This document shows, one piece after another, positions 61,563-64,000 of a stretch of 64,000 bases of DNA. Both the position numbers and the translations under genes were made by a program. Every line of letters starts with the position of its first letter. The stretch's first letter is position 1. The notes beneath the pieces were generated by a model, which had not been told where the DNA came from, did no database searches, and saw nothing but the letters and a program-made list of their open reading frames with translations. This DNA is from Theristus sp. LFF4_11 (lineage: Eukaryota; Nematoda; Chromadorea; Monhysterida; Xyalidae), in NCBI GenBank assembly GCA_030248135.1, contig JASANC010004101.1, forward strand, positions 52,849 through 116,848, written 5' to 3'.

Positions 61563-62521
61563 GACACACACCTCATAGAGCGCGTAGTTCGGCTCGGTCA
61601 ACATTCGCATGTCCGGGTGGAACTTCTCGACGAGCGCTTCAATGACGTCCTTCGTGGTGGCGGTCGTCGACACGCGCAGGCACTTTGTTGCAACACGCTG
61701 CCCCTGCTCGTGGAAATAGAATCGCATCACGCCATGGAAGTCGAGATCCTGGCGAAAAAACAACAATGACGATAAAGTGGTTCTTGCAGCATTCTTTTTT
61801 TTCAGGATGTAAAAGACTACCGATTTTCACGATAAAGTTTAGAACAGTGAACAACAGTGTATTTTTTACAATTAAATCAAGTTGTAGATGGTTCTCTGCA
61901 TTTCGGCCCGGCCAACATCTATGCAGAAGAGGGGTGGTCCTGCCGTGGCCTCATCAGTGATGTGCCCCTTTTGAACTACTTGAGATAAAAATTTATGCAA
62001 TTTAACTATCTTAATGCAAATTCTCCATTTTAACCTCACTTAAGGCGCGTTTAGCAATTAGTTTTTTGTGCGTACGCACGGACACGACACGTAAAAAATG
62101 GCCACGCGATTTAGAAATCGTGTCGTGTGTGCTATCTTAATGCATTACGGACACGATTAGTTTGCGTACGGGATTTAGAACGACGTTTGTGCGTACGGAC
62201 GAAAAACTAAATGGTGTTTCCGCCTTCATAACAAAAGCGTAGCTGAGCGTCCAGATATTGCAGATTTCACACAAAATTTTAACAAAATGAATGACAACCA
62301 TTTTAAAAGAGCGTCCAAACTTCACAACTGAATATGGAACCAAACACAAGTACGAACTGTTTGACCAACTATGGTTTATTTAGATCGAATTGAGATTGAG
62401 ACACACTGCACTTCCGTTTCCTCACCTCATTCGGTTCGCTCAGCGCGAACAAATCAAGTCGATTTTCATTCCATTGCTGTATAATTCGCCACAGCTGTTG
62501 CCTGCTTTGCTCGTGGGTCAT
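29965..62521 (-). CDS. AFDN: Afadin / canoe homologue, about 30 exons
   Basis: Rap/Ras effector that ties nectins and cadherin junctions to actin. Exons on the minus strand: 62521-62426, 61748-61572, 61338-61201, 60487-60312, 59759-59486, 59178-59061, 58514-58389, 58037-57934, 57365-57120, 55718-55660, 55076-54664 (end uncertain), 53628-53423, 53044-52814, 52495-52244, 51775-51614, 51412-51238, 50566-50499, 38905-38783, 37353-37288, 35808-35735, 34982-34786, 34419-34181, 33997-33857, 33374-33252, 32903-32724, 32562-32456, 32350-32242, 31866-31685, 31197-30585 and 30081 to about 29965. Phases agree throughout, giving about 1764 residues, near human afadin. Domains: RA1 (33-137, DFHGVMRFYF), RA2 (225-326, FTRTISNPE then LKIYG), FHA (370-485), DIL (about 640-985, NAAFTIQLFSQLFHYVNM), PDZ (about 1029-1115, GIGLS loop), coiled coil (about 1290-1390), and a C-terminal NLPFREKMKMF block matching human NLTFKERQRLF. 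The stop codon is lost in a G-tract. Confidence 0.93.
31455..31646. mobile_element. MITE of the CTGCGACTCAATGCGC family, copy b
   Basis: The left end is GGTCCTGCGACTCAATGCA and the right end GGGTCGCAGAACC is inverted to it. The interior contains a GCGGCAAATTAAAA block corresponding to GCGGCAATTCAAAA in other copies. It lies in the afadin intron between exons 28 and 29. Confidence 0.7.
32034..32095. repeat. Small foldback repeat in afadin intron 27 (copy 2)
   Basis: ATTCATGAAGCAGTATTTAG at the left pairs with the TACTGCTTCATGAAT right end. It shares arm and loop sequence with the copy at 23641-23693. Confidence 0.85.
33138..33201. repeat. Tandem duplication, 38-bp period
   Basis: TGATTGGTCGCCTTCAAATA at 33138 is repeated as TGATTGGTCGCGTTCAAATA at 33176, in the afadin intron between exons 24 and 25. 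A further partial TGATTGG follows. Confidence 0.8.
33739..33786. repeat. Short interspersed repeat (copy 2 of 3, inverted)
   Basis: The inverse complement reads GGTTCTCTGCATTTCG followed by a diverged GACCAACA block, matching the repeats at 29676-29728 and 61888-61938. Confidence 0.6.
38906..50498. other. Giant afadin intron (about 11.6 kb) between exons 17 and 18
   Basis: Separates the DIL-side exons from the PDZ exons. Its downstream part holds the alternative exon at 39363-40532. The rest is AT-rich. Open frames on the minus strand at 41974-42744, 43666-44304 and 45347-45613 have hydrophobic stretches, but I could not join them into a phase-consistent gene. No RNA gene was recognised. Confidence 0.6.
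39363..40532 (-). CDS. Alternative 5' exon of afadin (390 codons, low-complexity)
   Basis: A long open GC-rich frame inside the largest afadin intron, from an ATG at 40532 to a phase-0 GTGGGT donor after the codons for NTSTS at 39363. Exon 18 of afadin (38905) begins in phase 0, so the two join in frame. The product would be a 390-residue Gln-, His-, Pro-, Ser- and Ala-rich segment followed by the PDZ domain and the C-terminal half of afadin. There is no known domain. It contains poly-Gly, poly-Pro (LPPPPPPYQP) and QQQ runs. Exon 17 also ends in phase 0, but I found no convincing phase-0 acceptor just upstream of the ATG. I therefore favour an internal promoter and a short isoform over a regular internal exon. 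An independent gene ending at the TGA near 39336 is less likely. Confidence 0.7.
50900..51100. mobile_element. MITE of the CTGCGACTCAATGCGC family, copy c
   Basis: The right end (about 51071-51100) is CTATGCGCGCATTGAGTCGC followed by AGAACC. The interior has GCGACAATTCAAAACGG as in other copies, while the left boundary is diverged. It lies in the afadin intron after exon 16. Confidence 0.6.
52546..52660. repeat. Diverged partial copy of the ATGACGTCAT MITE
   Basis: GAAATGACGTCATGTG followed by a degenerate CACAGCAAGCAGACT block resembles the left half of the elements at 56871-57075 and 57399-57593. The inverted right end is not evident. Confidence 0.5.
56871..57075. mobile_element. 205-bp MITE with TIR AAACGTGTCC (copy A)
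   Basis: Ends AAACGTGTCC and GGACACGTTT are perfect inverse complements. Inside each end is an ATGACGTCAT-type palindrome containing the TGACGTCA cAMP-response core. Non-coding. It lies in the afadin intron just downstream of the FHA exon 9, 45 bases from its donor. Copy B is in the intron on the other side of that exon. Confidence 0.85.
57399..57593. mobile_element. 195-bp MITE with TIR AAACGTGTCC (copy B)
   Basis: Same orientation as copy A and highly similar. A roughly 8-base deletion near AAACAAATG distinguishes it. Similarity continues past the right TIR through GAATAAATCCACA, suggesting local duplication rather than two separate insertions. It lies upstream of afadin exon 9. Confidence 0.85.
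58162..58300. mobile_element. MITE of the CTGCGACTCAATGCGC family, copy d (right end degraded)
   Basis: Starts GGTTCTGCGACCCGGTGCG and contains GGATGCGGCAATTCAAAATT and AAATTGCCGCGTCAG blocks found in the other copies. The GCGCGCAT right end is not recognisable. Afadin intron 7. Confidence 0.55.
58872..59020. mobile_element. MITE of the CTGCGACTCAATGCGC family, copy e
   Basis: The left end is GGGTTCTGCGGCTCAATGCG and the right end CTATGCGCGCATTAGGTCTC. The interior has TTGAATTGCCGCGTCACG. It lies in afadin intron 6, close to copy d, 40 bases from the exon 6 donor at 59061. Confidence 0.7.
61534..61571. repeat. CT/CA dinucleotide microsatellite at the afadin exon 2 donor
   Basis: (CT)n followed by (CA)n on the plus strand directly abuts exon 2, so the donor reads GTGTGT on the coding strand. 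Length changes could affect splicing. Confidence 0.85.
61888..61938. repeat. Short interspersed repeat (copy 3 of 3)
   Basis: GGTTCTCTGCATTTCGGCCC and the following GGCCAACATCTATGCAGAA block match 29676-29728. It lies in afadin intron 1. Confidence 0.7.
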
Positions 62522-62652
62522 TTTTCTTTTTTATGTTCTTTAGCAGTATGATGGCGGCATTCGATTTTGTTGATTTGCGCTTGCGCCACCGCCGGGAAGG
62601 GGGCATGAGCATGAGCATGCCGATGCCCGTGCGCGTGCGCTTTAGTAATGAA

Positions 62653-63371
62653 TAGGGTTGTTAAAAAAAACAAAAATCGTCATTTTTGTTTAAAAAAAAA
62701 AAAATTTTTTTTAAAAAAATTTCAAAAATCAAAGTTGTGCTAAATCAATCAGGGAGTCCGAAGAACCACATATGATATGCAAGCGCCTCCCGAATGACTC
62801 CCGTATGGCGGAACTTTGCAGATTTTGTTTTGGTGACCTCAATTACCCCTTTTCCAAACCGTCACCATGCCTCTTCTTGTGTTTTGACCTCCAAAACGTC
62901 ACTAATTGTCCCCAGCTAAGCTAATGCTAAAGTGAAGACAAACATACCGCCTTGAAATTCGATCAATTCTTCTGATGGTGTCGCGACGACACGACACGAA
63001 GCAGCAACCAGACAACGTAGCGCTTGCAAACGGAGCAGCGAGCACAATCGGACGCTCTGCGAGGCGAATCGTCACCTTATCTGCATCGGAAATGGTAGGC
63101 TAAGCTTTGGGACGCTCAAAAACTTCATCGCAGATGTTGTCGAAGCCTAAAATCAGTCGGTAAAACGGCCCAAAAATCGACTGCTAAAGGTTTTACGAGG
63201 TATAATCAAAGAAAATTTTTGTTGAACTTTCGAAAAATTGTGCCAAAATTGAGGTTTTCAGAGCATATTCAAGGAAAATTTTTCGAATTTTTTTTTTAAA
63301 AAAATCGGCATTTTTGTTTTTTTTAATCACTTTTTTTTAAAAAAAAAATTCATTTTTGTTTAACAACCCTA
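62653..63371. mobile_element. 719-bp hAT-like non-autonomous element
   Basis: Begins TAGGGTTGTTAAA and ends TTTAACAACCCTA as perfect terminal inverted repeats. They extend into imperfectly complementary A/T-rich arms carrying CATTTTTGTTT. It is flanked by the exact 8-base direct repeat GTAATGAA (62645-62652 and 63372-63379). An 8-bp target duplication and a TAGGG-type terminus are typical of the hAT superfamily. The interior lacks a transposase frame. It sits about 130 bases upstream of the afadin start codon. Confidence 0.88.
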
Positions 63372-63484
63372 GTAATGAAGCTTTAGGAAAAAAATCCGGA
63401 TTTTTTTAAATTAAAAAAAAAATTAAAAAAATTTTTTTTTACAAGTTAGGTTTGTTTGTTCGAAGCGTCTCGTCCAGTACCGTG

Positions 63485-63960
63485 GGCGGGGGGCAGTACC
63501 GTGGGCCCAAAACAATTTTCGAAGGGGGGTATGGTGCCGTGGGGGGGGGGGGGGGGTGCCGACCAAAAAAAGGCGAGGGGTAAAGGGAGGGGTCCAACCT
63601 ATGGTAACGTGTGACCCCCCCCCCCCCCATGGGGTACCATGGGGGGGGTGCATTTTTTCAAAATTTTCTGTGGGGGGTCCACCCCCCCACCCCTCCCATG
63701 ATAATTTTTCGCTTAAATTTTGAAGGAAAAACGCTAAAATTTGCTGCAAATCGTTGAAATTACAACAAAGATTGGTCAAGTTATTATATATTCAGCTTTA
63801 TGTGGACTTTTGTAGACAAAAAAATCATGATTTTCGAAAAAAATTTTGGGGGGTACGGAAAATTTTGGGGGGGGGTTTCCGCCAGACAAAATTTCATGAG
63901 GGGTGTGGGGGGGTGTCGCGTGACCCCCCCCCACCCCCCACGGAGGTCTCGGTGGACTCA
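63485..63960. repeat. G- and C-homopolymer low-complexity region
   Basis: Alternating blocks of poly-G and poly-C with recurring GGTACCATGGGG-like and GTACCGTGGGC motifs. Proline- or glycine-rich open frames here are compositional. It could be a decayed tandem repeat or an assembly artefact. Confidence 0.7.
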
Positions 63961-64000
63961 GGGGGTGTACGGCCAACCCCCTCGTCTTCGGTAGGGGGCT

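Larger units (their letters stand above)
62522..64000. other. Afadin upstream region
   Basis: Upstream of the afadin ATG at 62521. Only about 130 bases separate the ATG from a transposon-like insertion (62653-63371), beyond which lies a G/C-homopolymer region. No exon was recognised. A 5'UTR and promoter should be near 62522-62650, which contains a GC-rich patch around 62585-62640, but no defined promoter element is visible. Confidence 0.45.

Overview
The window is animal (metazoan) nuclear DNA. Its genes are split into many short GC-rich exons separated by AT-rich introns that run from under 100 bases to about 11.6 kb. Acceptors mostly end in TTTCAG or CTGCAG, there is one eukaryotic tRNA gene, and several miniature transposons and a satellite array lie in the non-coding parts. 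The gene content (afadin, tensin, cathepsin Z/X) is that of a bilaterian. The divergence from vertebrate proteins, the poly-Gln runs and the TTTTCAG acceptors point to an invertebrate, possibly a nematode-like ecdysozoan, but the taxon cannot be fixed from this sequence alone. All splice models below were built by reading family motifs and checking that reading-frame phase is conserved across every junction. They are not supported by transcripts.

All four protein genes lie on the minus strand. From left to right: a tensin (about 2.2-15.3 kb, 13 exons) with a TNS2-like order of C1 zinc finger, phosphatase-like domain and C2, whose catalytic Cys is replaced by Ser; a repeat-rich stretch (15.3-22.3 kb) holding a 580-bp inverted-repeat element, a G-rich tract, a 149-bp satellite array and a 1.1-kb element with long terminal inverted repeats; a complete 7-exon cathepsin Z/X gene (22.4-24.3 kb); an intronless gene for a 141-residue single-pass membrane protein (25.1-25.5 kb); an empty stretch (25.5-29.7 kb); and an afadin/canoe gene (about 30-62.5 kb, 30 exons) with RA, RA, FHA, DIL, PDZ, coiled-coil and C-terminal regions. 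A tRNA-Ala gene lies on the plus strand inside a tensin intron.

Tensin and afadin are both linkers between the plasma membrane and actin (integrin adhesions and cadherin/nectin junctions respectively). Their proximity is probably coincidental, since nothing in the sequence shows co-regulation. The most unusual points are the Cys-to-Ser tensin, a 390-codon exon inside the largest afadin intron that splices in frame into the PDZ domain (a likely short isoform), a decayed piece of the cathepsin gene inverted inside a tensin intron, a satellite with a three-unit higher-order pattern, and at least five distinct miniature inverted-repeat families in the introns. Three G-homopolymer tracts, one of which falls on the end of the afadin coding sequence, may be assembly artefacts.
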